Made by a program: the position numbers and the translations under genes. Shown here piece after piece: positions 63,897 through 64,000 of a stretch of DNA of 64,000 nucleotides. The notes below the pieces were generated by a model that was given only the letters and a program-made list of their open reading frames with translations, searched no databases and had not been told where the DNA came from. The first letter of the stretch is position 1. Every line of letters starts with the position of its first letter. This stretch comes from CAILZL01 sp035548495 (GTDB taxonomy: Bacteria; Pseudomonadota; Gammaproteobacteria; Steroidobacterales; Steroidobacteraceae): NCBI GenBank assembly GCA_035548495.1, contig DASZSV010000076.1:47100-111099 (forward strand), read 5' to 3'.

Positions 63897-64000
63897 GGGT
63901 TTTATCACCTTTTTATTGCGTTGTTGAGTTGTGATCAATCGAACCGCGCCGGATCATGCCACCGCTGCATGTTAGCGGTCAAGCTGCGGGAAATATTTCA

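Noticed and set aside
1..64000. tRNA, rRNA genes and CRISPR arrays
   Set aside because: Read through for T-loop-like motifs, rRNA-like stretches and regularly spaced repeats; none was convincing. A covariance-model search would be decisive.

Overview
This 64 kb window looks like a chromosomal segment of a gammaproteobacterium, probably on the Xanthomonadales / Steroidobacterales / Nevskiales side. The basis is gene content: a fused aspartate kinase-diaminopimelate decarboxylase, a DUF6763-like and a PA3496-like protein, the purB-nudJ pair, and a site closely resembling gammaproteobacterial dif. No rRNA, tRNA or CRISPR array was recognised. Placement below class is inference.

Layout. 1-3.2 kb: a His-rich CDF metal exporter (5' end outside the window), a frameshifted outer-membrane protein gene and a ChrA-type chromate transporter. 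3.4-10.8 kb: a five-gene two-component/RND efflux operon (response regulator, kinase, TolC-like protein, membrane-fusion lipoprotein, RND pump) with overlapping start and stop codons throughout. 10.8-12.3 kb: a one-domain EamA protein and a YncE-like beta-propeller protein. 12.6-13.9 kb: a 1.26 kb element integrated in what appears to be the chromosome dimer-resolution site dif, so the window probably lies at the replication terminus. The element carries a DUF3653-like phage protein, a 44-residue membrane protein, a ribbon-helix-helix protein and a hairpin-rich noncoding tract. 13.9-17.5 kb: an FtsH-family protease and an NnrS protein with a 39-codon ORF and a strong dyad upstream.

17.5-40.4 kb is a stress or dormancy island. 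It holds NAD salvage (nicotinamidase, nicotinate phosphoribosyltransferase, PRPP synthetase, a phosphoribosyltransferase), a flavodoxin, a CHAD protein, two related APH-like kinases, Hsp20, a CBS-pair protein, PolX, a diguanylate cyclase, a sugar-nucleotide transferase, a GAF-PAS kinase with a LuxR-type regulator, a hybrid kinase, a host-attachment-like protein, a triple-BON protein and an MgtA-type P-ATPase. The gene set strongly resembles the mycobacterial DosR dormancy regulon.

40.6-52.9 kb: a PilZ protein, lysAC, a PA3496-like protein, then a minus-strand run of aminotransferase, AddB-like nuclease, AddA-like helicase-nuclease, glyoxalase I and PPK2. 53-59.2 kb is an envelope region: a CHRD lipoprotein with a haem motif divergent from a porin-like protein with a haem motif, a TorF-like porin, and an ECF sigma / zf-HC2 anti-sigma / subtilase operon. 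59.2-63.9 kb: a DUF3828-like protein, MazG, a CoA-type Nudix hydrolase, PurB, NudJ and a SatP-type acetate transporter.

The main novelty candidates are the very small Xer-integrated element, whose attachment site appears to split one of its own genes, and the DosR-like island in a gammaproteobacterium.
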